DNA from: an uncultured Eubacteriales bacterium
GTDB taxonomy: Bacteria; Bacillota; Clostridia; Christensenellales; CAG-138
Reading direction: 5' to 3'
Assembly (NCBI GenBank): GCA_900540495.1
Contig: UQGA01000018.1
Span: forward strand, 1 to 40,094
Length of the DNA: 40,094 nt
The notes beneath the pieces are model-generated. The model searched no databases and had not been told where the DNA came from. It saw nothing but the letters and a program-made list of their open reading frames with translations. Position 1 is the first letter of the stretch. The number at the start of each line of letters is the position of its first letter. Made by a program: the position numbers and the translations under genes. Shown piece after piece: positions 39,987-40,094 of the stretch.

Positions 39987-40094
39987 CGGCGGGCCGTGCC
40001 GGCGCAGGCGCTTCCCGCGCGCGGCAGGAGGCTTTTGCCGCATCCTCTCGCCCTTTTCTCCGGGCGTCGGCTCCATCTGAAACCAACGAGGGCG

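Noticed and set aside
39987..40094. Terminator after the last hydrogenase
   Set aside because: Only short imperfect stems (about 5 bp) were found before the window ends; not enough for a call.

Overview
The window looks like a chromosome segment of an anaerobic, fermentative member of the Bacillota, probably a high-GC lineage of the Clostridia. The reasons are two [FeFe]-hydrogenase family proteins, a clostridial-type AdhE, an ATP-dependent PEP carboxykinase, a Noc-like ParB protein, a SpoIIE-type phosphatase and strong AGGAGG ribosome binding sites. No rRNA, tRNA, CRISPR array or insertion sequence was recognised. The taxonomic placement is inference.

Layout. (1) 1-7552 is visibly lower in GC than the rest and carries a catabolic/uptake module: the tail of a TAXI-type TRAP binding protein, an isochorismatase-fold cysteine hydrolase, a fused TRAP permease, a convergent Crp/Fnr-family regulator, and a three-subunit molybdenum hydroxylase (Mo, 2Fe-2S and FAD subunits). 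(2) 7553-8070 is a gene-poor junction with a decayed coding-like stretch and the terminator of the next gene. (3) 8071-16671: a LacI-type regulator fused to a solute-binding domain is divergent from an ABC importer operon (lipoprotein, two-domain permease, ATPase), followed by a metallo-beta-lactamase-fold hydrolase and a large secreted protein. A CpG-centred palindrome covers the -35 of the importer promoter. (4) 16672-24147 is housekeeping: noc, pckA, an orphan holin, a murC-esterase pair and a CCA-adding enzyme. (5) 24228-30755 is a compact minus-strand phosphate regulon, pstS-pstC-pstA-pstB-phoU-phoB-phoR, in which PstS has its two half-domains in circularly permuted order. (6) 30756-31604 is an 850-bp intergenic region containing a G-rich repeat tract of about 400 bp. 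(7) 31605-39986 is a plus-strand run: adhE, an APH-like kinase, a 2Fe-2S thioredoxin-like ferredoxin, an FlK-like thioesterase, a PAS-containing sensory-type [FeFe] hydrogenase, a SpoIIE/PP2C phosphatase and a second [FeFe] hydrogenase.

The most interesting unit is the last one. A hydrogenase-like sensor sits between a kinase-fold protein and a phosphatase, and is co-directional with the fermentative enzymes (AdhE and a hydrogenase) that it could control. This suggests a hydrogen- or redox-responsive phosphorylation switch. Also notable are the LacI/solute-binding fusion with its palindromic operator, the permuted PstS, the intergenic repeat tract, and the low-GC molybdenum hydroxylase island with a TGTA-N8-TACA site for its Crp/Fnr regulator. 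Start codons were moved from the longest possible frame wherever the ribosome binding site indicated a different one; this is stated in each entry.
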